Of a stretch of DNA of 64,000 nt, positions 8,166 to 16,055 are shown one piece after another. Below the pieces are notes generated by a model. It saw only the letters and a list, made by a program, of their open reading frames with translations. It was not told the DNA's origin and ran no database searches. The stretch is taken from the IMG/VR virus record IMGVR_UViG_3300028840_002420, positions 1 to 64,000 of that record; one strand, written 5' to 3'. Numbering within the stretch: position 1 is the first letter of the stretch; each line of letters begins with the position of its first letter. A program made the translations under genes and the position numbers. The DNA comes from a virus.

Positions 8166-9602
8166 ATGAACGAAACGGCATTCGTAAGCTGGCGCGACTA
8201 CGAGGGCCTCGACGGATTCGGGGCACGCGGTCAGCAAGACCTTCACGACCTGCGCAAGGCCTTGACGGCAGGTCAGGACGTGGCCAATCCGGGCGTAAGC
8301 GCCGGAGAGGGTTTCCCACTCCGGATCGAGTCGCTCGAGCGCACCCTGAAGGTAGTCACCTACCGGATGGACGATGTTCGCCTGTGGCGCAACATCACGC
8401 GCTTGCCTGCGTTCAACACGGTCGAAGAGTACAACCGTCTGCGGGAGTACGGTTCGGCGCGTGGTACGGCGTTCATCGACGAAGGTGATCTGCCGGCCAG
8501 CGAGGACTCGACCTACAGCCGTGAGTTCACGGTCATCAAGTACGTGGGAACTACGCGGTCGGTGACTCACGTCATGAGCTTGGTCCGACCCGCGCACGGT
8601 CCGGTCATCGCTCAGGAGACCGTCAACGGAACGGCCTGGTTGCTCCGCGAGATCGAGTCCGCGCTGTTCTTCGGCGATTCGACGTTGGTCGCCGAGCAGT
8701 GGGATGGGCTGTACAAGCTCATCACAGATGGTGCTCCGTCGGCCAACATCATCGACCTTCGGGGCCTCCCGCTGGATGAAGACAAGCTCAACGATGGCGC
8801 GCTGACCGTCAAGACCACGCCCAACTTCGGGCGCCCCACGGACCTGTACTGCGCCGATGGTGCGTACAGCGACCTGGCGAAGTCCTTCTATCCGGCCGAG
8901 CGGTACAACATCCCGACCGGTGGCTGGCAGGACGGGATGGTCGGTCTGTCGATCCGTGGCTTCCACAGCATGGTCGGGCCGATCCTTTTCAATCCGGACG
9001 TGTTCATCGAGTTCGGTGGTCCCAAGCCGAGCGCGGCGATTGGTCCCGCTGCGACCAGGCCGGGAACGCCCACCGAAGACGTGGCACCTGCAGCCGCGGG
9101 CACGGGCTCTCAGTTCGATGCCAGCGATGCCGGTGACTACAACTACGCAGTCGTGGCGGTCAACCGCTACGGCAAGAGTGCAGCTCTGGCGCTGACCGGT
9201 CCGGTGACCGTGGCCGCGGGCGAGAATGTGACATTCTCGATCGGCGACGGTTCGCCAGTCGCGACAGCCTACGAGGTCTATCGCAGCACCAAGGATGGCG
9301 CCGCGGCGACCGAGCGCCTGATGGAGACGGTGGCCTGGACCGCAGACCCGACCGTCATCACGGATGATAACTCGGATCTTCCGGGCACGTCCAAGGCGTT
9401 CCTCATCCAGCAGAACGTGGAGTTCTTCAGCTTCAAACAGTTGGCTCCGTTCGTGAAGATCCCGCTCGCGACGATCGACACGAGCATCCGCTGGATGCAG
9501 CTGCTGTACGGCGCTCCGTGCGTATACGCGCCTGGCAAGAGCGTCATCTACAAGAACGTTGGCCGCTCGAGCGGTTCGGTCGGTGGGGGCGGCGCTAGCT
9601 AA
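8166..9602 (+). CDS. Major capsid protein with an inserted Ig/FN3-like domain
   Basis: 478 residues with an HK97-fold capsid pattern: FPLRIESLERTLKVVTYR, VEEYNRLREYG, FIDEGDLP, then KYVGTTRSVTHVMSLV and a C-terminal SFKQLAPFVKIPLA. Residues about 300-410 break the fold with a beta-rich segment (YNYAVVAVNRYGKSAAL, ATAYEVYRSTKDGA) that reads as a fibronectin/Ig-like insertion, probably exposed on the capsid surface. The start is well supported by AAGGAG eight bases upstream. Highly expressed genes like this often carry leader structures, as seen here. Confidence 0.92.
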   Translation: MNETAFVSWRDYEGLDGFGARGQQDLHDLRKALTAGQDVANPGVSAGEGFPLRIESLERTLKVVTYRMDDVRLWRNITRLPAFNTVEEYNRLREYGSARGTAFIDEGDLPASEDSTYSREFTVIKYVGTTRSVTHVMSLVRPAHGPVIAQETVNGTAWLLREIESALFFGDSTLVAEQWDGLYKLITDGAPSANIIDLRGLPLDEDKLNDGALTVKTTPNFGRPTDLYCADGAYSDLAKSFYPAERYNIPTGGWQDGMVGLSIRGFHSMVGPILFNPDVFIEFGGPKPSAAIGPAATRPGTPTEDVAPAAAGTGSQFDASDAGDYNYAVVAVNRYGKSAALALTGPVTVAAGENVTFSIGDGSPVATAYEVYRSTKDGAAATERLMETVAWTADPTVITDDNSDLPGTSKAFLIQQNVEFFSFKQLAPFVKIPLATIDTSIRWMQLLYGAPCVYAPGKSVIYKNVGRSSGSVGGGGAS

Positions 9603-9612
9603 CCCCTAACCG

Positions 9613-9650
9613 GTCTAGGGGCTAGACACTCCGCAGTTTAGCCCCTAGAC
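9613..9650 (+). terminator. Strong hairpin after the capsid gene (terminator or mRNA 3' end)
   Basis: A perfect 12-base inverted repeat, GTCTAGGGGCTA (9613-9624) and TAGCCCCTAGAC (9639-9650), with a 14-base loop. It begins 11 bases after the capsid stop codon. No U-tract follows, so it may act as a stability or processing element, or a weak terminator, rather than a classic intrinsic terminator. Confidence 0.55.
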
Positions 9651-9655
9651 TTCAC

Positions 9656-9671
9656 CCTCCTACTGAGGAGG
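9656..9671 (+). promoter_or_regulatory. Small hairpin that pairs with a Shine-Dalgarno sequence
   Basis: CCTCC (9656-9660) is complementary to GGAGG (9667-9671) across a 6-base loop. GGAGG is the SD for the next gene, whose best start is the ATG at 9681; the ATG at 9672 is too close to the SD. The hairpin would hide the SD and could reduce translation after the capsid gene. Confidence 0.45.
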
Positions 9672-9680
9672 ATGGAGCCG

Positions 9681-10151
9681 ATGCAGAGAGTGCAGCATCA
9701 GACCCGCCGTGAGGGCGGGATCACTGTGGGCGATACCCGTTACGAGCTGGACTCGGAGGGAGTCGTCGAGGTCTCTGACGAGCATGCTGCGAAGCTGCTC
9801 CAGGGGGCTAAGTGGAAGCTCGAAGGCGAATGGAAGGAGTGGCAGCGGAAGGTTGTTGATACCGCGCCTCCGATCGTCGCAGGAGCTCGACGCGCCAGAA
9901 CGCGCGCAGAGCTTCTAGGGCTGGCTGACGCCGAAGGTGTTGCCGGAGCTGCAGAGGCTCTGGAGAAGGAGCACGAGCCGCCAGCGGTGGCTTCTGAGCC
10001 TGATCCAGAAGAGGACGAAGAGGAAGAGGTCGTGGTCAGTATGGACAGGACCAAGGCGGAGCTGGTGGACATCGCCGAGCAGCTCGGGTTGGATGTTCGT
10101 GGCAAGACCAAGCTCCAGATCATTGAGGCGATTGAAGCCTCGCAGGAGTGA
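9681..10151 (+). CDS. Head-region protein with C-terminal HeH/SAP-like helix motif
   Basis: 156 residues from the ATG at 9681; an in-frame ATG at 9672 abuts the SD and is less likely. The N-terminus is beta-like (GGITVGDTRYELDSEGVVEV), typical of small phage head proteins. An acidic linker (EPDPEEDEEEEVVV) leads to a C-terminal TKAELVDIAEQLGLDVRGKTK segment, which resembles the HeH/LEM or SAP helix-extended-helix motif common in phage head-associated proteins. Exact function unknown. Confidence 0.65.
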   Translation: MQRVQHQTRREGGITVGDTRYELDSEGVVEVSDEHAAKLLQGAKWKLEGEWKEWQRKVVDTAPPIVAGARRARTRAELLGLADAEGVAGAAEALEKEHEPPAVASEPDPEEDEEEEVVVSMDRTKAELVDIAEQLGLDVRGKTKLQIIEAIEASQE

Positions 10152-10154
10152 CCG

Positions 10155-10472
10155 ATGCAGGGCAGGGAAACACATCGCGAAGGCGAAGCTCTCAAAGGTG
10201 TCAAGGCTCAAGCTGGTGAGAAGTTCGTCAGCTTCAAGCACACGTTGGCGGCAGACCCCGAAGCGATCACGTTCGCAGAGCATGATCTGCCGAACATGAA
10301 GGACGCGGACTACCGCGTTTTCTTGACCGGCGAGTTCGCGACAGCTCAGGGCTTGACGGCCACGGGGACGTATGTCGACGAATCGACGATCACGCCGGAG
10401 GGCTTCTCGATCGTGGGCGGCACGGGTGCGGAAGTCGCGCACATCTTGGTGCACGGGAACGTCGACGAGTAA
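10155..10472 (+). CDS. Hypothetical small head protein
   Basis: 105 residues, unknown family, beta-rich appearance (FVSFKHTLAADPEAITFAEHD). It starts three bases after the previous stop. Location among head accessory genes suggests a decoration or completion role. No cysteine clusters or membrane segments. Confidence 0.6.
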   Translation: MQGRETHREGEALKGVKAQAGEKFVSFKHTLAADPEAITFAEHDLPNMKDADYRVFLTGEFATAQGLTATGTYVDESTITPEGFSIVGGTGAEVAHILVHGNVDE

Positions 10473-10475
10473 TCG

Positions 10476-10820
10476 GTGGGGGCCGCTAACGTATACCTCC
10501 GTGGTGGTCAGCCGGCCACCATGCAGGAGTCGGTCGCCGCTGCCACGCCTGAGCAGTGGCATTGGCGGGGTGTGCTCAAGGATGCGCAAGGCGGCGCGGC
10601 CTACGGGACGGCCAATTGGTTCCGATTCGAAAACACGGGCGGCGGCGCCGGCGACGATATCCTGCTGAGCTTCTGTGAAGCGGATTTGTTGGGTGGTATC
10701 GGAGTCACGCTGGCCGCTGGTGAGGTTTTCGAGGGGCCGTTGGAGATTGCTCGGTTCTGGACTGTTTCCACGCTCGGTTCGACGTTCACGGCCTTAGCGG
10801 CGATAAGGAGAGGCGGCTGA
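10476..10820 (+). CDS. Small virion-type protein, copy 1 of a tandem pair
   Basis: 114 residues from a GTG start. The protein is clearly related to the next gene: both share ANVYxRGG at the start, QWHWR, YGTANWxRFENTG, a GIGxT strand, EIARF and a final RRGG. Compact beta-rich proteins of this size near the capsid gene are often decoration proteins, but the family is not recognised. Confidence 0.65.
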   Translation: MGAANVYLRGGQPATMQESVAAATPEQWHWRGVLKDAQGGAAYGTANWFRFENTGGGAGDDILLSFCEADLLGGIGVTLAAGEVFEGPLEIARFWTVSTLGSTFTALAAIRRGG

Positions 10821-11155
10821 TGTCAGCGAACGTCTACGCCCGCGGAGGTATCCCGGCATTCGTGGCCGGAACGACGGTCAACCCAGCGGCCACACAGCAG
10901 TGGCACTGGCGGAATTCCCCGCTGCCGGATGGACCGGCCAGCGGGTACGGGACAGCGAATTGGCTCCGTTTCGAAAACACGGGAACGGGGCCGATCGTGT
11001 TGTCTTTCTCAGAGGAGGATGCAGACAACGGTATCGGAATCACGGTAGCAGCATCCGCTGTGGTCGAGATGCCGGTGGAGATAGCGAGATTCTTCACCAG
11101 GTCGGCGGCGGCTCAGACCTTCGTCGCACTGGTGGCCTTGAGACGTGGCGGCTAA
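10820..11155 (+). CDS. Small virion-type protein, copy 2 of a tandem pair
   Basis: 111 residues, paralogue of the previous gene and overlapping its stop (TGATG). Same order of motifs: ANVYARGG, QWHWR, YGTANWLRFENTG, GIGITVAA, PVEIARFFT, ALRRGG. The two have diverged in the middle, so the duplication is not recent. Confidence 0.7.
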   Translation: MSANVYARGGIPAFVAGTTVNPAATQQWHWRNSPLPDGPASGYGTANWLRFENTGTGPIVLSFSEEDADNGIGITVAASAVVEMPVEIARFFTRSAAAQTFVALVALRRGG

Positions 11156-11213
11156 ATGTCGGGGTACCGGCGAGGTAAGCCGATGGCTGCATATACCAGC
11201 GGGGGGTTACTAG

Positions 11214-11615
11214 ATGGCGACTTCCCGGCGACGCGTTCCACCGGAATCGTTCCGGGCCTACTGCTTCAACACAGACGCGGTGGGCGATGTTGTGTACATC
11301 ATGGGACCGAAAGTAGGGCAGCTCTACCAGGTCACAGGGGCGGATATCGATGATATCTCTAAGATGCCTGCCATCGGAGTGCTCACCCAGAAGTCCGCAG
11401 CGACTGAGTGTCTGGTCCAGACTTCTGGGCTTCTAGTCGGACTGTTCTCTGGCCTCACGCCAGGCCGTCCGCTCTTTATCGGAACAGATTCACGCCCCAC
11501 GCACACGGTGCCGGCCCCATTGGTGGGGCGGCGCTGGCAGCAGGGGATTGGTACGGCGCTGAGCGCCACGGACATTTTGATCAACATTGTGATCCCGATA
11601 GGGATCCGACCATGA
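11214..11615 (+). CDS. Hypothetical capsid accessory protein
   Basis: 133 residues. The frame has a stop immediately before the ATG (TAG-ATG), so the start is fixed. The text AVGDVVYIMGPKVGQLYQVTGADIDDI followed by GVLTQKSAATECLVQTSGLL is the pattern of head-fibre or decoration proteins that list surface properties. The fold is not recognised with certainty. The 58 bases before it hold no convincing gene. Confidence 0.65.
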   Translation: MATSRRRVPPESFRAYCFNTDAVGDVVYIMGPKVGQLYQVTGADIDDISKMPAIGVLTQKSAATECLVQTSGLLVGLFSGLTPGRPLFIGTDSRPTHTVPAPLVGRRWQQGIGTALSATDILINIVIPIGIRP

Positions 11616-11624
11616 GGTGACACG

Positions 11625-12077
11625 ATGGGTAAGCGGAGACCCCAGTGCACAGTGAAGGGCTGCCGGAAGCTGCAGATGCCGGACAGCGATTTTTGCAAGC
11701 TTCATCAGGAGCAGGCAGCGGCCAAGGGCGGAAACGGCCAGGCGGCCGTGGAGTCGACCGTGATGATGGTCGATGAGATGAAGCGGCTGAAGCTGGTCGC
11801 TGTCGATCTTGAAATCCAAAACTTGCGACAAGCGGCTGAGTTGATCGATCATGAACAACGTCAGTCAGATTACGAATACGAGCAGCTGAAGCGGAAGCGG
11901 AGTCAGCGCAAGCTGCAGACTCTGGACCGCCAGCGAAAGAAGGAGCGCGAGTTGACGGCGCTGCTGCAAGAGATCGCTACGGAATTCAAGCTCGATATCG
12001 ATCAGATGGCTGTCGATGAAACAACAGGGGTGGTCCGTGATTTGGGGGTGGTCACTGAAGCGAACAGTGGGAACTAG
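11625..12077 (+). CDS. Zinc-knuckle plus coiled-coil protein
   Basis: 150 residues. The N-terminus has a compact metal-site pattern (C-x4-C-x10-C-x2-H, from CTVKGC to CKLH). From residue 45 the protein is almost wholly charged helix (DHEQRQSDYEYEQLKRKR and following), likely a coiled coil. Start supported by GAGGTG upstream. Function unknown; perhaps an internal head or assembly factor. Confidence 0.6.
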   Translation: MGKRRPQCTVKGCRKLQMPDSDFCKLHQEQAAAKGGNGQAAVESTVMMVDEMKRLKLVAVDLEIQNLRQAAELIDHEQRQSDYEYEQLKRKRSQRKLQTLDRQRKKERELTALLQEIATEFKLDIDQMAVDETTGVVRDLGVVTEANSGN

Positions 12078-12108
12078 TCGAAACGACTCAACATAGGGAG
12101 GAAACGTC

Positions 12109-13689
12109 ATGGCAATCAAAGTTCCGCAAATTCGAAACACTGACAGTGGTACCGGTTGGCCCGAGGATCTAGACATTGCCAATGACGGCATGGATCTCGG
12201 CAACGCAGCTCAAATCAGCGGTGATCTGACCTTCGACAGCGGGGGCGAGCCTCGCGGGCTGCCGACAACTCCGGGCGCGTCAGATGCAGGCGCCTCGAAG
12301 GCCTATGTGGACTCTGTGGCGGTCCAATCGCGATCCTGGAAGGAAATCCTGCTCGTGGCCGAGCAGCTCCTTGACGGGGCTTCTGGGGGCGTCCTGCAGG
12401 CGATTCTGATCGCCTTCGATTCCCAGCCGACGGCCAACGACACCTTCATCATCACGGACGGTACGACCACGGAGACCTTCACGTTCAAGGCCAGCGAGTC
12501 TGCGGCGTTCGACGTGGCGATCGGAGCGACGGCCGCGGACACGCTGGCCAACCTCATCCAGGCGATCAATGACGACAGCACGCTTTGGAGCGGTGTCGAC
12601 ACGACCGGGCTGGATGACTACTTCGCTAGCGCGTACGCGAATCAGGGCGTCATCTACCGCACGGCGGTCAGCAGCAATGACGATCGCGTGTACGGCTCGA
12701 GCACGACGGCCACGCAGATCAAGGTGGTCGAGTTCGTGACGGGCGGGATCGACGACTACTCGAGCGGAGCTGGCACGGAAGGCAATCTGCCAGCGGCCGA
12801 TCCATCTGCGAAGCGATTCGGTTTCGCGCGAACGTTCGCGAACCTGGTCACAGTCGAGACGCACCCGATCGCCGAGGACATTTCGACCTGGACGTGGGAT
12901 GAGGATGACAACCTGTGGCGCCAGACTGACAGCAGCGCGATTACGGCTGGTGCTGGTCTGGATCGGTCGGGTTCCACGATATCGGTCGATCTGGACACCA
13001 CAGCGGCCGAGACGGGTGCGGGGACGGGTGGTGGTTCGTCGGGTCTCGAGTTCGACACGTCGGGCAACAGCGGCGAGCTGCGTGCTGCTGTGTCGGCTAC
13101 CGGGGCTATCGGCCGACAAGCCGACGGTTTGGGGATCCGGCTGCCGTCGTCCAACCCCGGATTGCAGATCTCCGGCAACGAGCTGGATGCCAAGTTGGAC
13201 GGGACGCGCGGTCTGGCCAAGGATGCTTCCGGCCAGTACATCAAGATCGACAACTCGTCGATCACGTTCGACGGTTCCGGAAACCTCCAAGCATCTGGGG
13301 CTACCGAGGCGCAGCGCATCGAAAACGAGATGGAGGTCAATGCGGCGGTCGTGGTGGCTGATGCTGTCGAGTGGGACGGCGCCAACGATCGTGTCGAGCC
13401 TTGCGATGCCGATACGGTCGGGGAAGCTCGAGTGGTGGGTATCGCGACTTCGGCGCAGCCGACTCCGGGCAGCGACTGCACGGTGGTTTCGTTGGGTGTG
13501 GCTGCGAGCGTCATCAGTGGTGCGACCGTGGGCGATCCCTACTTCCTCCAGACGGGTGGTGGAATCGGGCCTGGCCTTCCCACGGGCTCGAGCGGAGATT
13601 TCCGCCGTGTCGTTCGCGTTGGTTATGCCAAGAACGCGACCGATTTGTGGGTGGAGATCCAAGACTTTGGTCGACGGCGCATTCCGTAG
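12109..13689 (+). CDS. Head-fibre-like structural protein
   Basis: 526 residues with an excellent SD (GGGAGG). The N-terminal part has a SDAGASKAYVDS motif common in phage fibres. The middle is Ser/Thr/Gly/Asp-rich beta (TANDTFIITDGTTTETFTF). The C-terminus (from about 410: VVVADAVEWDGANDRVEPC, GDPYFLQTGGG, RRVVRVGYAKNATDLWVEI) matches the pattern of head-fibre and capsid-decoration C-terminal domains. Likely a trimeric exterior fibre of the capsid, though a tail role is not excluded. Confidence 0.65.
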   Translation: MAIKVPQIRNTDSGTGWPEDLDIANDGMDLGNAAQISGDLTFDSGGEPRGLPTTPGASDAGASKAYVDSVAVQSRSWKEILLVAEQLLDGASGGVLQAILIAFDSQPTANDTFIITDGTTTETFTFKASESAAFDVAIGATAADTLANLIQAINDDSTLWSGVDTTGLDDYFASAYANQGVIYRTAVSSNDDRVYGSSTTATQIKVVEFVTGGIDDYSSGAGTEGNLPAADPSAKRFGFARTFANLVTVETHPIAEDISTWTWDEDDNLWRQTDSSAITAGAGLDRSGSTISVDLDTTAAETGAGTGGGSSGLEFDTSGNSGELRAAVSATGAIGRQADGLGIRLPSSNPGLQISGNELDAKLDGTRGLAKDASGQYIKIDNSSITFDGSGNLQASGATEAQRIENEMEVNAAVVVADAVEWDGANDRVEPCDADTVGEARVVGIATSAQPTPGSDCTVVSLGVAASVISGATVGDPYFLQTGGGIGPGLPTGSSGDFRRVVRVGYAKNATDLWVEIQDFGRRRIP

Positions 13690-13693
13690 GTGA

Positions 13694-13993
13694 TTGGTGC
13701 CATCGACGCCAGATAGCTTTACGTCCTTCATTCTGACCAGGGATGACTCCGGTCAGCCTTGGGATGATCCGATCGATCCGGAAACGGATGCGCCGCGGGT
13801 TCCGGCTGTCTTCTTGGATGAGGACGGCGACGGTTCGAAGGACTTGGCTATCTGGCCCGATGGTAACGATCTCCGATTCCGCGATGTAGCGAATCCCGGT
13901 TCGGGTGGCACGGGGTACACACTCAGCGAGCTTATCGGAGGTGCCGCCGTTGATTCGGGGTGGCGGCGGCACTTCCTATTGATGGGGGCGTAG
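13694..13993 (+). CDS. Hypothetical small structural protein
   Basis: 99 residues from TTG at 13694 (GTG at 13697 is an alternative). Acidic, with DEDGDGSKDLAIWPDG resembling a calcium-binding-like loop. It ends just before the ATG of the next gene. The family is unknown. Confidence 0.5.
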   Translation: MVPSTPDSFTSFILTRDDSGQPWDDPIDPETDAPRVPAVFLDEDGDGSKDLAIWPDGNDLRFRDVANPGSGGTGYTLSELIGGAAVDSGWRRHFLLMGA

Positions 13994-14323
13994 ATGGCTG
14001 AAGCGTTCGACGTAGCACAGGCAGCTATTGCGGCTGCGGACACAGAGCAGAGTCTCTATGTGGTGCCTGCTTCGACAGAAGCTATCGTGTCGACGGTCGT
14101 GATCTGCAACCGAAGCTCATCAAAGGTCACCTATCGGTGGGCCGTTGTTCCCAGCGGTGGCGCTGCTGCGGACGCGAATTGGCAGGAGTACGATACCGAG
14201 CTGCTTGGTAACCAGTCCGACTTCAGGACGTTGGGAGTTAGTCTACCGACTGGGGCGGAAATCAGGATTCGGGCTGATTCGACCAGTGTCAGCTTCAGTG
14301 CTTATTACGTTGAGGTGACGTGA
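13994..14323 (+). CDS. Small virion protein
   Basis: 109 residues. The text SLYVVPASTEAIVSTVVICNRSSSKVTYRWAVVP is a widespread pattern in small phage virion proteins with a beta-sandwich fold. It sits among accessory fibre-like genes and is followed immediately by the next gene. No enzymatic motif. Confidence 0.6.
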   Translation: MAEAFDVAQAAIAAADTEQSLYVVPASTEAIVSTVVICNRSSSKVTYRWAVVPSGGAAADANWQEYDTELLGNQSDFRTLGVSLPTGAEIRIRADSTSVSFSAYYVEVT

Positions 14324-15180
14324 TGAGCGCCACCAGGTCGATTCAAGCGACGACGCTTCGAGATAAGACAACGCCCGATAACGCGGCTGCTGTCGACAGC
14401 AACGGCCGTGTGGCCCAGCAGGATTTTCCGGGGCTCGGTGAGGTTCAGGACACGCCGACAGCCAACACGCTGTTGGGGCGGCTCAAGGATAACTACACCG
14501 AGCTGACTTCGATTGATTCGTGGCTTGAGCTGATCGATACCACGCTGGATGCGATCAACCTGACGACAGGGATCAAGAAAATCGTTGATGCGCTGCCCAC
14601 GGGTGCGAATTGGATCGGCAAGATCTTGGTTGGCGATGGGACGAACACCGTCGATGTGCCTGCTGATGGCGAATCGCTGGCATCAGGGCGGGGTTTCGCC
14701 ATACTCGGGAAGGATGCTGAAGACTACGGGCGGTTTTTGCTCGCTGAAGAGAATGGGACACTTCGCGTAGCCTCGCAGCCTCCATCTCCGCCTCCAGGGA
14801 CAACAGAGTTTGTTCTTTCGCAGAGCGACACAGTGCTTGAAATCGGTTTAGCCGATAGTCCGCATGATACGGAGTCAGCCGTTATCGGCAACGGGGTGGA
14901 TCTGTACCTACAGTCGTTTTCTTCAGGAGCCGCTGGTGATCCATCCGAAAGGGGATCGCGCGTGGACATCGTGTGGACCGCTTCCTCTGTTGAGCATGTG
15001 GTCGCTCGGCTGTACATTGCCGGGCAGTCGGTTGAGCGGACACTTTCGGATGTGAACAAGGCGCGCGACGGGACGACAATGACGGGCAACGGGACGGATA
15101 CGAAGTTGATCATTCGCCGTTATCGGTTGTCGAATGCGGACCAAGAGGTCGACGCCGAAGTTCGCGGGTACACACAGTAG
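14323..15180 (+). CDS. Hypothetical structural protein
   Basis: 285 residues from the ATG at 14323; a GTG three bases earlier is possible, but the GAGGTG SD favours the ATG. The N-terminal half has helical segments (NTLLGRLKDNYTELTSIDSWLELID), and the C-terminal half is beta-rich. Phage structural proteins with this layout (short helical part followed by a beta-sandwich) are often accessory fibres. Not assigned. Confidence 0.55.
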   Translation: MSATRSIQATTLRDKTTPDNAAAVDSNGRVAQQDFPGLGEVQDTPTANTLLGRLKDNYTELTSIDSWLELIDTTLDAINLTTGIKKIVDALPTGANWIGKILVGDGTNTVDVPADGESLASGRGFAILGKDAEDYGRFLLAEENGTLRVASQPPSPPPGTTEFVLSQSDTVLEIGLADSPHDTESAVIGNGVDLYLQSFSSGAAGDPSERGSRVDIVWTASSVEHVVARLYIAGQSVERTLSDVNKARDGTTMTGNGTDTKLIIRRYRLSNADQEVDAEVRGYTQ

Positions 15181-15190
15181 GAGCGAAACG

Positions 15191-16030
15191 ATGCCGGTCA
15201 CGGTGGAAGGGACAGTCAATCTCGCGGTCCAGCTCGGCGCCGGCGAGGTGCGGCAGCATCCGGATCCTCTGAAGGTCAACGTTCTACCGTTCAAGTACGA
15301 TATCGGTGGGCTGCGGGGGACCTACGCAGGAGTGTTGGGGCAGTCGTGCACCGACGATGACACGACGTACCTCTATCTCGATGACGAGGGCACGCTTCAG
15401 GTCAACACCACAGGGTTTCCGACCGGGGTGATTTATCTTCCACTGGCTCGAGTGGTTTGTGCGAATGGTGAAATCGCCCAAATCTATGAAGAGCGGATCC
15501 TTCTGGCGGCGACGCCGGCCGCAGTGGGGACGTGCGTTATCACGCTGCCCGTCGATGGGGATGTGCGCGGCGGAGATACATCGGCCAGCTCAAACAACGA
15601 CTGGGCCGCTGTGAAGTACGAGCAGTCCGGGACAGGGGAGGCGCGGAATCGTCTCGTGCGGAAGTGTCCGCGAAACTACGTCGATGACGATGTTACCGTC
15701 CGCGTGGTTTATTCGCTGGCTTCGTCTGCTGTGGCCGGACAGAAGTCGCGGTGGGAGATCCAGCATCAGTGGGCGGATTTGGCCGATGCTCTCGGTACGA
15801 TGGCGACGATCGGCGTAACGCACACGCACACGGGCGAAGCTGCGGACACGCTGTACAGCATCGATTTGACGATCCCCGAGGCCAACGTCGGGATGGATAA
15901 GGAGTTCATGGCGTTCCAGATCAACCGTGACAATAACCACGCTGATGATACGTTGGCCCAAGATATCTATGTCCATAATCTCGAAATTCGTTACAACGGC
16001 CGCTTGTTGGCTGGACAGGCTGGTCAATAG
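15191..16030 (+). CDS. Hypothetical beta-rich virion protein
   Basis: 279 residues; the ATG at 15191 has TAGGAG upstream and is preferred over earlier in-frame starts that overlap the previous gene. The C-terminal 160 residues (VRVVYSLASSAVAGQKSRWEIQHQWADLAD, then EFMAFQINRDNNHADDTLAQDIYVHNLEIRYN cut short here) show a jelly-roll-like strand pattern. It is probably a virion component; the partner is unknown. Confidence 0.55.
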   Translation: MPVTVEGTVNLAVQLGAGEVRQHPDPLKVNVLPFKYDIGGLRGTYAGVLGQSCTDDDTTYLYLDDEGTLQVNTTGFPTGVIYLPLARVVCANGEIAQIYEERILLAATPAAVGTCVITLPVDGDVRGGDTSASSNNDWAAVKYEQSGTGEARNRLVRKCPRNYVDDDVTVRVVYSLASSAVAGQKSRWEIQHQWADLADALGTMATIGVTHTHTGEAADTLYSIDLTIPEANVGMDKEFMAFQINRDNNHADDTLAQDIYVHNLEIRYNGRLLAGQAGQ

Positions 16031-16055
16031 GATCGGCTGCAACAGGAGACGACAG

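Noticed and set aside
6423-8966. Very long open frame on the minus strand opposite the protease, scaffold and capsid genes
   Set aside because: It is an out-of-frame shadow of strongly supported plus-strand genes, Arg/Leu-rich, with no motif and no SD. Similar long minus frames at 12280-13731, 20551-21969, 21344-22885, 22940-24430 and 41317-42720 were dropped for the same reason.
11156-11353. 65-residue frame overlapping the 11214 gene
   Set aside because: Mostly out of frame with the better-supported 11214 gene; no SD at the right distance and no family pattern.
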